From Paenibacillus sp. FSL R10-2782 (GTDB lineage Bacteria; Bacillota; Bacilli; Paenibacillales; Paenibacillaceae): a stretch of DNA of 64,000 nucleotides. Under the pieces are notes generated by a model. That model was given only the letters and a program-made list of their open reading frames with translations. It was not told the DNA's origin and did not search any database. Position numbers and translations under genes: made by a program. Location of the stretch: contig NZ_CP151951.1 of NCBI RefSeq assembly GCF_038592985.1, positions 2,843,001 to 2,907,000 on the forward strand. The letters run 5' to 3'. Below, in pieces: positions 25,198 through 34,039 of this stretch; the stretch's first letter is position 1; each line of letters starts with the position of its first letter.

Positions 25198-25495
25198 TAT
25201 TTTAGGCACTTTTTAAGTATAAAATAAAGCCCTTAGCCTTGTCTACCGCCATTTTGACTGATTTTCTCCTAAGATACCGTTATCATCAGCATCAGAGAGC
25301 ATATCTAAGAACCCACGGGGTGAGTAGCCGTCGGCGGGACATGGATGATGTGAAAAAGAATTTTGCTGTCTCTCTCCATTTTCCCTTCATCATTCAGCAC
25401 GCTATACTTAAAGAAGTCGAAAGGCAAACTATTTTCAACTTATATTCATTTCAAAAATGTAAGTTATTCATGACAAAGGGAGTGTTCATTTATTT
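25198..25495. other. Intergenic region upstream of the 55-residue ORF, possible structured leader
   Basis: A GC-rich patch at about 25310-25340 (CCCACGG...CCGTCGGCGGG) stands out from A+T-rich surroundings and can form a bulged hairpin. I cannot assign it to a known RNA class. No convincing protein is seen here: an 86-codon frame from 25239 lacks a ribosome site. Confidence 0.3.
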
Positions 25496-25663
25496 ATGAG
25501 TACCGAAATGCTGGAACGTCGAAGTGAAATTCTAAAACGGAACATCCATCAGTTGCTGGTCCAGGAAAATCAACACGGCGTGACGCGTCAAGAAAATTAT
25601 ACTTTGCACAAAATGATCAGGGAGCTTCATCAAACTTCTCACGCCTTGAATACTTCCCGTTGA
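25496..25663 (+). CDS. Small helical hypothetical protein, 55 residues
   Basis: ATG at 25496, stop at 25663. Charged and helical (MLERRSEILKRNIHQLL ... LHKMIRELHQTSHAL). AAGGGAG lies about 12 bases upstream. Size and helical nature recall Spo0E-like or Fur-associated small proteins, but the Spo0E SQELD motif is absent. A very strong terminator follows, which supports a real transcription unit. Confidence 0.45.
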   Translation: MSTEMLERRSEILKRNIHQLLVQENQHGVTRQENYTLHKMIRELHQTSHALNTSR

Positions 25664-25697
25664 TATGAAAAATACGAATGTTTAAATTTTTAAATGC

Positions 25698-25744
25698 AAA
25701 ATAACCTTCAGCCCCACTTCCTTAGTGGGGTTGAAGGTTATTTT
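25698..25744. terminator. Strong bidirectional terminator
   Basis: AAAATAACCTTCA-CCCCACT pairs with AGTGGGG-TGAAGGTTATTTT around loop TCCTT. It serves the small gene on the plus strand and the FecCD operon on the minus strand. Confidence 0.9.
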
Positions 25745-25789
25745 GTCGTGTATAGCTTTTAATGAATAAGTTATGATTTCTTCGCGATG

Positions 25790-26836
25790 TTATCCCCTGG
25801 AGCGACTTAGCAGGTATAGGAAGTATGGAGCACCAATGATGGCCACGATCAAACCTGTCGGGATTTCTTTCTGTAAAGGTAAGGATCGTGTAATTGTATC
25901 CGCCACAAGCACTAACAGTGCCCCAACCAATGCACAGGCCACTAACAGCATCTTATGTTTTGGCCCCACCAGTTTTCTCGCCAAATGCGGAGCGACTAAA
26001 CCGACGAAGCCGATTCCACCGCTAACCGATACGCTGGAGCTGGCCAATCCAACCGCAGCAGCGAGCAGAAGGATGCGTTCTTTTTCAATAGATGTACCTA
26101 ACCCGGATGCCGTCTGATCTCCCAAATTAAGCACATTCATTACATTGGCCTTGTAGTATGCGAAAGGCAGCAGCACCACAAGCCAAGGTAACAGTGCCAT
26201 TACAAATTTCCAGTTGGACCCCCATATACTTCCTGCCAACCAATTGGCAACAAACGTATAACTTTCAGGCGTAAGCTTGAGAGTTAGGATGATCATCGCA
26301 GCACTGATCCCCGCCGCTACACCAATTCCGCTTAACAGTAACCTTGTCGGAGAAATCCCTTCACCCTTTTTGTAAGAAAGAGCGTAGATCAAAATAGCAG
26401 CCGCTCCCGATCCAATCAGCGCAAGGGCAGGTAGTAAAAACAATGAATTCGTTGTTTGCATCGTTGGGAAAAGCAATACAAACAGCATAACCATCAGCCC
26501 GGCTCCGGCATTAATCCCCAAAATACCAGGGTCCGCCAAACCATTACGTGAAACTCCCTGCATGATACAGCCGGAAACCGCCAGACCTGCACCGATCAAA
26601 ACGGAAATAACCATTCGTGGCAATCGGAATTCAAACAGGATCAATTCCTGCTGTGGAGTCCCTTGCCCAAACAAGGTTCTAAAAAGCTCCATTGGCGAAA
26701 GTCGAATAGTTCCTGTATTCGCACTAATGGTAAATGCAGCAATAAGCAGAATGAGCAGAACGATAACAACGATCCAATCATGGATTTTTTTACGGTGACC
26801 TGCTTTGGCAATAGCTCCAGTCGTGATGTTATTCAT
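25790..26836 (-). CDS. Iron-siderophore ABC transporter permease (FecCD family), second subunit
   Basis: 348 residues with about 9-10 hydrophobic segments. It carries the FecCD signatures RLPRMVISVLIGAGLAVSG, NPLADPGILGI-like NGLADPGILGINAG, and GFVGLVAPHLARKLVG. It is one half of the membrane channel for Fe-siderophore import. The start is ATG 26836 (MNNITTG), 10 bases after GGAGGG. The upstream permease stop is one base away, so the two are translationally coupled. No ATPase gene is in this operon; a shared FhuC/YusV-type ATPase encoded elsewhere is likely. Confidence 0.92.
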   Translation of the reverse strand: MNNITTGAIAKAGHRKKIHDWIVVIVLLILLIAAFTISANTGTIRLSPMELFRTLFGQGTPQQELILFEFRLPRMVISVLIGAGLAVSGCIMQGVSRNGLADPGILGINAGAGLMVMLFVLLFPTMQTTNSLFLLPALALIGSGAAAILIYALSYKKGEGISPTRLLLSGIGVAAGISAAMIILTLKLTPESYTFVANWLAGSIWGSNWKFVMALLPWLVVLLPFAYYKANVMNVLNLGDQTASGLGTSIEKERILLLAAAVGLASSSVSVSGGIGFVGLVAPHLARKLVGPKHKMLLVACALVGALLVLVADTITRSLPLQKEIPTGLIVAIIGAPYFLYLLSRSRG

Positions 26837-26837
26837 C

Positions 26838-27902
26838 TTACAGTGCCCTCCTTTCTTTACGAGCCAGATAAAGGAAGAATGGCACCCCAATCAGGGCAAT
26901 AAGCACGCCTACTGGTGTTTCCTCCGGTGCATTAATCATACGGGCCGCCAGATCGGCAAACACGATGAGTAAAGCTCCCATAATGGCCGAGCAAGGAATG
27001 ATCCAGCGATAATCGACACCTACCAGCTTGCGGGTCATATGAGGAATAATCAGCCCTACAAAACCGATAGATCCTACCAGCGACACTGCCGCCCCCGCCA
27101 GAATAAGTACCAGGATCATCCCAAGCACCTTTACAATGCCAGTGCGCTGACCGAGACTGAGCGCAATTTCATCCCCCAGGCTGAGCAACGTAATAGACCG
27201 TGACAGCATAAGAGCACCGATAAAGGCTGCCACAACCCAAGGTAAGACAATCCCCAGTTGCACCCACTTGGTTCCGCTAAGTCCCCCTGCATACCAGAAG
27301 GCCAGATCCTGTCCGACATTAAAATACAAGCTGATCGCGTCACCCAAGGCAGACAGCAATGCCGTTACAGCTGCACCCGCCAATACAAGGCGTACTGGCG
27401 TAAGCCCACCCTTGGATATGGAGCTTGTACCATATACCATCACAACAGCTAAGGCCGCGCCAACAAAGGAGTACAGCATCAGTTGTAAAAAGGATGACCC
27501 GGGAAAAAGAGCAAAACAAATCGCCATCGCCAAACTAGCTCCCGAATTCAATCCAAGCAAACCCGAGTCAGCAAGCGGGTTGCGGGTCATCCCCTGCATA
27601 ATTGCCCCCGCCACAGCGAAGCAGACTCCAATCAACACACCACCCAAAATCCGTGGTAGCCTAATTTCCCAAATAATTTGATGATTTTGTATTTCAGGAT
27701 TAAAATGAAAGACTGCATTCCATACCTCAAACAGCCTAATTGGAGCTGCGCCAAAAGATAGGGATAAAGCGATACCGAATGCCAAAAAGGCTAGTCCGGC
27801 TGTTAAGATGAGCGAAGCCGCCCATGGACGTGAGTGAAATGGAGTCGGCGGCTGGCTATTGTTACTCTGGGCGGGACTCTCCGATGATTCTGATAATTTC
27901 AT
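26838..27902 (-). CDS. Iron-siderophore ABC transporter permease (FecCD family), first subunit
   Basis: 354 residues. After a Ser/Pro-rich N-terminus come about 9-10 membrane segments with EIRLPRILGGVLIGVCFAV, NPLADSGLLGLNSG and GFVGLIIPHMTRKLVG. It pairs with the downstream FecCD protein to form a heterodimeric channel. A Fur box lies about 70 bp upstream, so iron starvation should switch it on. It is separated from the binding-protein operon upstream by a terminator and its own Fur box. Confidence 0.93.
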   Translation of the reverse strand: MKLSESSESPAQSNNSQPPTPFHSRPWAASLILTAGLAFLAFGIALSLSFGAAPIRLFEVWNAVFHFNPEIQNHQIIWEIRLPRILGGVLIGVCFAVAGAIMQGMTRNPLADSGLLGLNSGASLAMAICFALFPGSSFLQLMLYSFVGAALAVVMVYGTSSISKGGLTPVRLVLAGAAVTALLSALGDAISLYFNVGQDLAFWYAGGLSGTKWVQLGIVLPWVVAAFIGALMLSRSITLLSLGDEIALSLGQRTGIVKVLGMILVLILAGAAVSLVGSIGFVGLIIPHMTRKLVGVDYRWIIPCSAIMGALLIVFADLAARMINAPEETPVGVLIALIGVPFFLYLARKERRAL

Positions 27903-27971
27903 GACTATTTTTCACCCTTACTGTTGAATAGTATGTAGGCTATCACACAAACCTGTGCTCATGAAGGCATT

Positions 27972-27992
27972 TGATAATGAGAATTATTATCA
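27972..27992 (-). promoter_or_regulatory. Fur box of the FecCD operon
   Basis: TGATAAT (27972-27978), 7 bases, ATTATCA (27986-27992), in the spacing of overlapping Fur heptamers. Confidence 0.8.
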
Positions 27993-28084
27993 TGCAATCT
28001 TTACTATTGTAAATTAATGCGACAATGGCTTCAATAGTAAATTTCGACGAACCCGTGAAGCCCTGCAATTTTGTGAAAAAATAA

Positions 28085-28112
28085 AGCCCTTTGGCATCAA
28101 TACCAAAGGGCT
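28085..28112 (-). terminator. Terminator after the siderophore binding-protein operon
   Basis: AGCCCTTTGG/CCAAAGGGCT stem with an 8-base loop; the minus strand continues TTATTTTTTC. Confidence 0.85.
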
Positions 28113-28131
28113 ACCAGCAACACCTGAGTAA

Positions 28132-29112
28132 CTACTTCTGTGAAGCCTTCTCTTTATTCCGTTGGACGAGCATGTCTGCGATTTCTTCTGCTTGTCCTAC
28201 AATGGCAATCGGGTCAAAGTACCAATAGCGATCCTCCTGTAACTCAAAGACCCTGCCATTTCGGACGGCATCCAGTGACTTCCATATACTGTCCCCTGTA
28301 TAACCCGCGGTATCCTTGTTAACCGTCAGAAAAATATAAGAACCGGCATACTGATTAATAACTTCTTTCGATACCGATTTCCATTGAGTCTCACCTAATA
28401 ATTCTTTTTGGACAAGAGGTGGAGGCGTCAAACCCAGTCCTCTGTATACCGCCTGCCCTCCTCTGCCAAAGTTATCGCCATATACATAATATTCCTTCGT
28501 TGAAGCCTCCATGATAGTGAAGGTGTCCTCAGGTTGAATAATTCCCATTAACTTGTCGCGTGCTGCCTGCATCCGCTGATCGTATTGGGCTAGCCACGCT
28601 TTAGCCTCCTGATCCTTACCAAGAAGCTCTCCAAAAGCAGTTAATTCCTCATGCACATCCTTATACGTGCCATAAGGAATAGAGACGGTCGGTGCAATTT
28701 TACTGTATTTCTCATATTGAGAAGCATCTTTGGAACCAATCAGAATCAAATCCGGCTCCAGAGTCAGTACCTTTTCAAAGGACACGCTATCGCGATCTCC
28801 AATGCTTGTAATGCCCTGTACAAGATCCTTGGAAAACGGATTGTCCAAATAATACTTCACACTCCCCACGGGTTGAATACCAAGAGCTAATAAATCATTC
28901 TGATACATATCTACTACGATCCGTTGAGGATGAGTTGGGACTGTAACATCACCATGAATTGTTTTGACTGTTTTCGTTGCTGGCTTCTGCTCGGTAGAAG
29001 TTTGATTCTGCTTTCCGTCAGTCTGCCCCGTATTTCCTCCACAAGCGGTCAGAGCCAGCATGAATGACAGCAGCATCATTGCAATCCACATTTCCTTTTT
29101 CAAAACATTCAT
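28132..29112 (-). CDS. Iron-siderophore substrate-binding lipoprotein
   Basis: 326 residues. Lipoprotein signal with LALTACGG (Cys about 24), then a PBP-like class III fold of the FepB/FecB family (HPQRIVVDMYQNDLLALGIQP, LEPDLILIGS). It captures ferric siderophore outside the membrane for the FecCD permeases. Third gene of an operon: its start is 33 bp after the stop of the ABC protein. The exact siderophore is unknown. Confidence 0.9.
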   Translation of the reverse strand: MNVLKKEMWIAMMLLSFMLALTACGGNTGQTDGKQNQTSTEQKPATKTVKTIHGDVTVPTHPQRIVVDMYQNDLLALGIQPVGSVKYYLDNPFSKDLVQGITSIGDRDSVSFEKVLTLEPDLILIGSKDASQYEKYSKIAPTVSIPYGTYKDVHEELTAFGELLGKDQEAKAWLAQYDQRMQAARDKLMGIIQPEDTFTIMEASTKEYYVYGDNFGRGGQAVYRGLGLTPPPLVQKELLGETQWKSVSKEVINQYAGSYIFLTVNKDTAGYTGDSIWKSLDAVRNGRVFELQEDRYWYFDPIAIVGQAEEIADMLVQRNKEKASQK

Positions 29113-29145
29113 TCCTCTCTCTGCTTACATTTCATACTATTTCAT

Positions 29146-30861
29146 TTAGGTACCGTACTGGGCTTGATGCAGACGGCTATACGGACCTTGTACCGCTAGC
29201 AATTCTTCATGCCTACCTTGCTCGGCGATTCCCTGATCGGCAACTACGATAATGCGGTCGGCGTTTTTAATCGTTGCCAGACGATGCGCAATAACGAGCG
29301 TTGTGCGTCCTTGCGACAACTCTGTCAAAGCCTGCTGAATTGCAGCTTCTGTCTCTGTATCCAGTGCTGATGTTGCTTCATCCAAAATGAGAATAGGTGG
29401 ATTTTTGAGGAACATCCGGGCAATAGACAAGCGTTGCTTTTGGCCCCCGGACAGCTTTACGCCCCGTTCACCAATCATGGTATCCAAACCTTCCGGATAT
29501 GAACGAACGAGGTCTTCAATCTGAGCCCGTCGGGCGGCATCCCAAATTTCTTCTTCCGAGGCACCTAGCTTGCCATATGCAATATTTTCACGAACCGTTC
29601 CATCGAACAGGAACACGTCCTGCTGTACGATCCCAATCATGGAGCGCAACGATTCCAGCTTCATTTCACGGATATCCATACCATCAATGGTAATACTGCC
29701 TTCCTCCACATCATAGAAGCGTGGCAACAAGCTGCAAAGCGTCGTTTTACCTGCTCCTGAAGGGCCGACCAGTGCTACAGTCTCTCCCGCATGGATGGAT
29801 AGGTCCACTTTACGCAATACCTTGTCTTTGTTTTCATAGCCAAATGTTACACCTGCAAATTGGATTTCTCCATTGAGATGGGTAACGGTCTTGGCCCCTG
29901 GCAGATCTTCTACATCCGATTCACTTTCCAACAAATCTAGGTATCGGCGGAAGCCGGCAATGCCTTTGGGATACGTTTCAATAACGGAGTTAATCTGCTT
30001 GATTGGCGCGAGAAATACGTTGGACAGCATCACAAACGCGATAAATTCCCCGTACGTCATTTGCCCTTCAATCACAAACCATGTACCGCACACGAGTACA
30101 AACAGCGAAACCAGCTTCATCAGAATAAAACTAATTGAAGAATTCCAAGCCATAATACGGTAAGCAATTAGCTTGGTTTTACGGAATCGTCCATTGTTTT
30201 CAGCAAAGCGCTCCATTTCATGCTCTTCGTTCGAAAATGCTTGTACAACGCGGATACCACTAACGTTATTTTCGATACGTGCGTTGTAATCTGCGATATC
30301 CGAAAACATTCGATGGAAAGCAGCATTCATTTTACGGCTAAAATACAAGGACAAGTAAATCATAAGCGGCACAATAATGAACGTCAGCACTGCCAGCTTC
30401 CAGTTAATGCCGAGCATGATGCCGAAGGCCCCTCCCAGTGTCATCAACGCGATAAACAAATCTTCAGGCCCGTGGTGGGCGATTTCCCCGATATCCATCA
30501 GATCGTTAGTCATACGGGAGACGAGATGCCCTGTTTTGTTATTATCAAAAAAACGGAAGGATTGCTTTTGAATTCGATCAAACAGCTTTTTACGCATGTC
30601 CGATTCGATGTTAATTCCCAGCTTATGGCCCCAATAGGTAACCACGTAATTTAATCCGGCACTGACTACATAAATACCAAGAAGTCCTAAACAAGCATAT
30701 AAAATCCATTTCCAGTTCCCGCTAGGCAGCAAATCATCGACCACCCGGTTGACGGCAAGTGGGAAAGCCAACTCCAGCAGTGCAGCCAGCAAGGCGCAAG
30801 AGAAATCAATAATAAACAAAGTCCGGTAAGGACGGTAATATTCAAAAAAACGTTTTAACAT
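29146..30861 (-). CDS. Exporter-fold ABC transporter (fused membrane and ATPase domains)
   Basis: 571 residues. Six-segment type IV ABC membrane domain (about 1-310), then an ATPase domain with Walker A GPSGAGKTT (about 366), signature [16 protein letters not shown] (about 467) and Walker B PPILILDEATSALD (about 492). It should act as a homodimer. It sits between two siderophore-binding lipoprotein genes in one operon, with 32-33 bp gaps, and the operon has a Fur box. It may therefore export siderophore, or import it as IrtAB-type exporter-fold transporters do. Confidence 0.88.
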   Translation of the reverse strand: MLKRFFEYYRPYRTLFIIDFSCALLAALLELAFPLAVNRVVDDLLPSGNWKWILYACLGLLGIYVVSAGLNYVVTYWGHKLGINIESDMRKKLFDRIQKQSFRFFDNNKTGHLVSRMTNDLMDIGEIAHHGPEDLFIALMTLGGAFGIMLGINWKLAVLTFIIVPLMIYLSLYFSRKMNAAFHRMFSDIADYNARIENNVSGIRVVQAFSNEEHEMERFAENNGRFRKTKLIAYRIMAWNSSISFILMKLVSLFVLVCGTWFVIEGQMTYGEFIAFVMLSNVFLAPIKQINSVIETYPKGIAGFRRYLDLLESESDVEDLPGAKTVTHLNGEIQFAGVTFGYENKDKVLRKVDLSIHAGETVALVGPSGAGKTTLCSLLPRFYDVEEGSITIDGMDIREMKLESLRSMIGIVQQDVFLFDGTVRENIAYGKLGASEEEIWDAARRAQIEDLVRSYPEGLDTMIGERGVKLSGGQKQRLSIARMFLKNPPILILDEATSALDTETEAAIQQALTELSQGRTTLVIAHRLATIKNADRIIVVADQGIAEQGRHEELLAVQGPYSRLHQAQYGT

Positions 30862-30893
30862 GTATATGACTTCTCCTTTCTTATTTCAAGTGA

Positions 30894-31901
30894 TTATTTA
30901 GGATCAACGGAAAGCATGTTAACCGCTTCATCCAGCGATTTGTCAATCGCAAGCGGTGAGTACGTAAACCACGGGTCAGCTTTGATGAAATATACTTTGT
31001 GGTTTTTAACCGCAGGGAGGTTTCTCCACAGTGCGCTTTGCTCGATTTCCTTGAGGATTCCATCCTTGGTCTCTTCATCATAAACCAGCATAATAATTCG
31101 ATCCCCTGACAGTTCAGGCAGCTTTTCCATTGAAATGCTATCGTAAACGAAATTAAAGTTCGGGTCCTTCGCCAGCTTTTGGCGTATGTACTCAGGAGGA
31201 TTCAATTCCAGTGAACGGTAAATGACATGTCCTACATTCCGCGCCCCGTACACTCTTAGCACATCCTTACCGTAAGTCATGTAAATCGTGACCGTTTCAC
31301 CTTTCTTAAATTTTCCAGCCAGCTTCTTCCGCCCTTCGGCAGCCTTTTGATCCAGATTAGCAATCCACTGCTCAGCTTCCTTGTCCTTACCGAGTACGGC
31401 AGCAACATCCCGAAATTGCTTAAACACATCCCCTTTCATAAAAGAAATGACTACAGTTGGTGCAATTTTTTCCAGTTGTTCCTTCACTTCGGGAGTGGTG
31501 TCTTCTGTTATTAGGATCAGGTCTGGTTGTAGCTCCAGCACCTTTTCTACATTTGTCGGGTTCCCAATATCCGCAATTCCGTCAATCTTTCCTTTTAAAT
31601 ATTCGCCCTCCAACAAATGGGAAGCGGCACCTACCGGTTTAACTCCTAAGGCCAGTATCGCATCCAAATATTGCGTCGTAATAACTCGTTGCGGATTTAC
31701 AGGGATATTGATCTTGTTGCCAGTGGCATCTGTATATTCACGCATGGCAACCGTTTGGGATTGTCCGGATGGATCCTTAGTGTCGATCTTTTCGTTCGGA
31801 TGGTTGTTGCTAGCTGCGTTTCCACAAGCACCCAGTACAACCGTCAGCAGAACCACAAGACAAAGCGTGATTCCCCATTTTAATCTGTTACTTTGTTGCA
31901 T
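30894..31901 (-). CDS. Iron-siderophore substrate-binding lipoprotein, first gene of operon
   Basis: 335 residues. Signal peptide with LGACGNAA (Cys about 26) and a class III binding-protein domain (VNPQRVITTQYLDAILALGV, LELQPDLILITEDTTPEV). Clearly a paralogue of the protein at 28132-29112, but quite divergent, so the two probably bind different siderophores. The Fur box at 31937-31955 lies about 40 bp upstream. Confidence 0.9.
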   Translation of the reverse strand: MQQSNRLKWGITLCLVVLLTVVLGACGNAASNNHPNEKIDTKDPSGQSQTVAMREYTDATGNKINIPVNPQRVITTQYLDAILALGVKPVGAASHLLEGEYLKGKIDGIADIGNPTNVEKVLELQPDLILITEDTTPEVKEQLEKIAPTVVISFMKGDVFKQFRDVAAVLGKDKEAEQWIANLDQKAAEGRKKLAGKFKKGETVTIYMTYGKDVLRVYGARNVGHVIYRSLELNPPEYIRQKLAKDPNFNFVYDSISMEKLPELSGDRIIMLVYDEETKDGILKEIEQSALWRNLPAVKNHKVYFIKADPWFTYSPLAIDKSLDEAVNMLSVDPK

Positions 31902-31936
31902 ATTACAAATCCTCCTTAGTTATATATATCGAAAAT

Positions 31937-31955
31937 GATAGTGATTCTCATTATC
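31937..31955 (-). promoter_or_regulatory. Fur box of the binding-protein/ABC operon
   Basis: GATAGTGATTCTCATTATC matches the 19-bp Fur consensus GATAATGATAATCATTATC at 15 positions. Confidence 0.85.
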
Positions 31956-32046
31956 ATACAATTGTTATTCTATCTTTTACTGCTACTTCTTACAACATTA
32001 AAATTAAAAACTTCCATATTATACGAAGCAAATGATTCCTGACTCA

Positions 32047-32083
32047 TAAAAAAACGGACTGATCGCATTCTCGCATCAGCCCG
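32047..32083 (-). terminator. Terminator of the rbs operon
   Basis: Minus strand CGGGCTGATGCGA..TGCGATCAGTCCG followed by TTTTTTT, about 30 bp after the rbsB stop. Confidence 0.88.
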
Positions 32084-32115
32084 GAATCTTAAATATATGG
32101 GGACATACGCCCGTT

Positions 32116-33036
32116 TTATTTCTTCTGATCCACCAGCTCCAGCTTGGCAGGAATTGATTTTTTCACGGTTTTACCTTGGAGTACATCCTGTGCCGCTCGA
32201 ACCGCCAATTGTCCAATCAGTTCAGGTTGTTGAGCTACGGTTGCCGTGAGCTTGCCCTCCTTAATCGATTTAAGTGCATCCTCGTTGCCGTCAAAGCCGA
32301 TCACTGGAATATTTTTACCAGAGCTTTGAATGGCTTCAATTGCCCCAAGCGCCATTTCATCATTATGGGCAAATACCGCCTGAACGTCCGGGTTGCCTTG
32401 CAGCAGGTTTTCCATGACATTCAAACCCTTGGTCCGGTCAAAATCGGCCGACTGTTTGGCAATAACGTTCAGTTCCTTATCCGCTACTTCGTGGAAGCCT
32501 TTACCCCGCTCACGGGTAGCCGATGCACCTGGTACGCCTTCCAGCTCAATGACCTTGGCACCTTTTCCGACTTGATCGATCACGTATCTGGCAGCCATAC
32601 GTCCACCCTCTACATTGTCCGAAGCGACAAGCGCTTTTACATCTCCTTTGTCAGCAGAACGATCCAGCGTAATGACCGGGATGTTCAAAGCATTAGCGGA
32701 TTGAACAACCGTGGAGATAGCCGACGAATCTGTAGGGTTAATTAACAATGCATTTACGCCTTGCTGGATCAGATCGTCCACATCATTGCTTTGTTTCGCC
32801 GAATCATTTTGCGCATCGACGACAATGACTTGCAATCCTTGTTTTTTGGCTTCTGCAACGACTCCGTCTTTAAGAGAAACAAAGAATGGATTGTTCAGCG
32901 TTGAGATGGACAAGCCGATTTTGATCTCCTTCAAGTTCGCACCTGCTTTGGGCTTTGCCCATTCCGGCGGTTCCAGAGAACAACCCGTCATCAGCAGGAG
33001 CAGCAAGGCTGTCATGATTAATGTAAGTTTTTTCAT
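32116..33036 (-). CDS. rbsB: Ribose ABC transporter binding lipoprotein RbsB
   Basis: 306 residues. Lipoprotein signal LLLMTGCS (Cys about 19), then a class I periplasmic-binding fold: KIGLSISTLNNPFFVSLKDG, LLINPTDSSAI, ITLDRSADKGDV, VFAHNDEMALGAIEA and VIGFDGNEDAL. It binds ribose outside the cell and delivers it to RbsAC. Last gene of rbsRKDACB. Confidence 0.95.
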   Translation of the reverse strand: MKKLTLIMTALLLLLMTGCSLEPPEWAKPKAGANLKEIKIGLSISTLNNPFFVSLKDGVVAEAKKQGLQVIVVDAQNDSAKQSNDVDDLIQQGVNALLINPTDSSAISTVVQSANALNIPVITLDRSADKGDVKALVASDNVEGGRMAARYVIDQVGKGAKVIELEGVPGASATRERGKGFHEVADKELNVIAKQSADFDRTKGLNVMENLLQGNPDVQAVFAHNDEMALGAIEAIQSSGKNIPVIGFDGNEDALKSIKEGKLTATVAQQPELIGQLAVRAAQDVLQGKTVKKSIPAKLELVDQKK

Positions 33037-33069
33037 ATATGTGATCTCCTTCTATGCAGATTAGGCGTA

Positions 33070-34038
33070 TTAAGCTGATTTCTTACGGTCAATCAATACA
33101 GCAATGGCGATTACAATCCCCTTGACCACCATTTGATAAAAAGAGTTCACTCCCAGTAAATTCAAGCCATTGTTCAGCGTCCCGATAATAAGTACACCGA
33201 TCAACGTACCTACGATTCGTCCGCGTCCCCCTGACAAGCTTGTTCCGCCCAGTACGACAGCCGCAATGGCATCCAGTTCATATGAAGTACCTGCTGTCGG
33301 CTGTGCGGAGTTCAAACGTGAGGTCAAAATAGCACCCGCCAAAGCAGAGAGCATTCCAGCCAGAGAGTAAATCCAAATTTTCACGCGCGGTACTTTAATA
33401 CCGGATACAATCGAAGCCTTCTCGTTACCACCGATGGCATACGTTTTGCGTCCAAACGGCGTTTTATGCAAAATGATCCACAGTACGGCAAAGGTAATGA
33501 GCATTGTAATCGCCGGAACCGGAATGCCAAACTGGTAACCGCGGCCGAACAACTGAAATACCAGACTGTCTCCGAGTCCCGTAATCGGATTACCGTTGGT
33601 ATAGACCAGTGTCAATCCTCTAAAAATAGTCATGGTCGCCAATGTAGCAATAAACGGAGCCATTTTACCTTTGGTGATCATCAAGCCATTAATCATCCCC
33701 ATGACGCCACCCAGCGCACAACCAATGATAATTGCCAAAATCGGATCGAAGCCGGCCAGCATCATATTCGCGACAAACGCACTGGATAGAGCTAGGATCG
33801 AGCCAACAGACAAATCAATCCCGCCTGTGAGAATCACGAAGGTCATACCAAACGCAATCAGCGCATTAATAGATACTTGGCGCAACAAATTCAGAATATT
33901 AAGCGGTTCCAAAAAGCTGGGATTCAAGACCGATACGATGATGACCAAAATAATGAGTCCCAGCAACGGGCCGAGCTTTTGTGTAATTTGCGACATTTGA
34001 AACCCTTTGCCACCTTTTGTTTCATTCATGGTTGTCAT
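33070..34038 (-). CDS. rbsC: Ribose ABC transporter permease RbsC
   Basis: 322 residues, about 8-10 membrane segments, with the sugar-permease motifs GIDLSVGSILALSS and AVVLGGTSLSGGRG. The ATG at 34038 starts one base after the rbsA stop, with GGAGG placed inside the end of rbsA, so translation is coupled. Confidence 0.95.
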   Translation of the reverse strand: MTTMNETKGGKGFQMSQITQKLGPLLGLIILVIIVSVLNPSFLEPLNILNLLRQVSINALIAFGMTFVILTGGIDLSVGSILALSSAFVANMMLAGFDPILAIIIGCALGGVMGMINGLMITKGKMAPFIATLATMTIFRGLTLVYTNGNPITGLGDSLVFQLFGRGYQFGIPVPAITMLITFAVLWIILHKTPFGRKTYAIGGNEKASIVSGIKVPRVKIWIYSLAGMLSALAGAILTSRLNSAQPTAGTSYELDAIAAVVLGGTSLSGGRGRIVGTLIGVLIIGTLNNGLNLLGVNSFYQMVVKGIVIAIAVLIDRKKSA

Positions 34039-34039
34039 A

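Noticed and set aside
25239..25499. 86-codon open frame upstream of the small helical ORF
   Set aside because: No ribosome site, odd composition, and it covers the GC-rich structured patch; the 55-residue ORF that overlaps its end is better supported.
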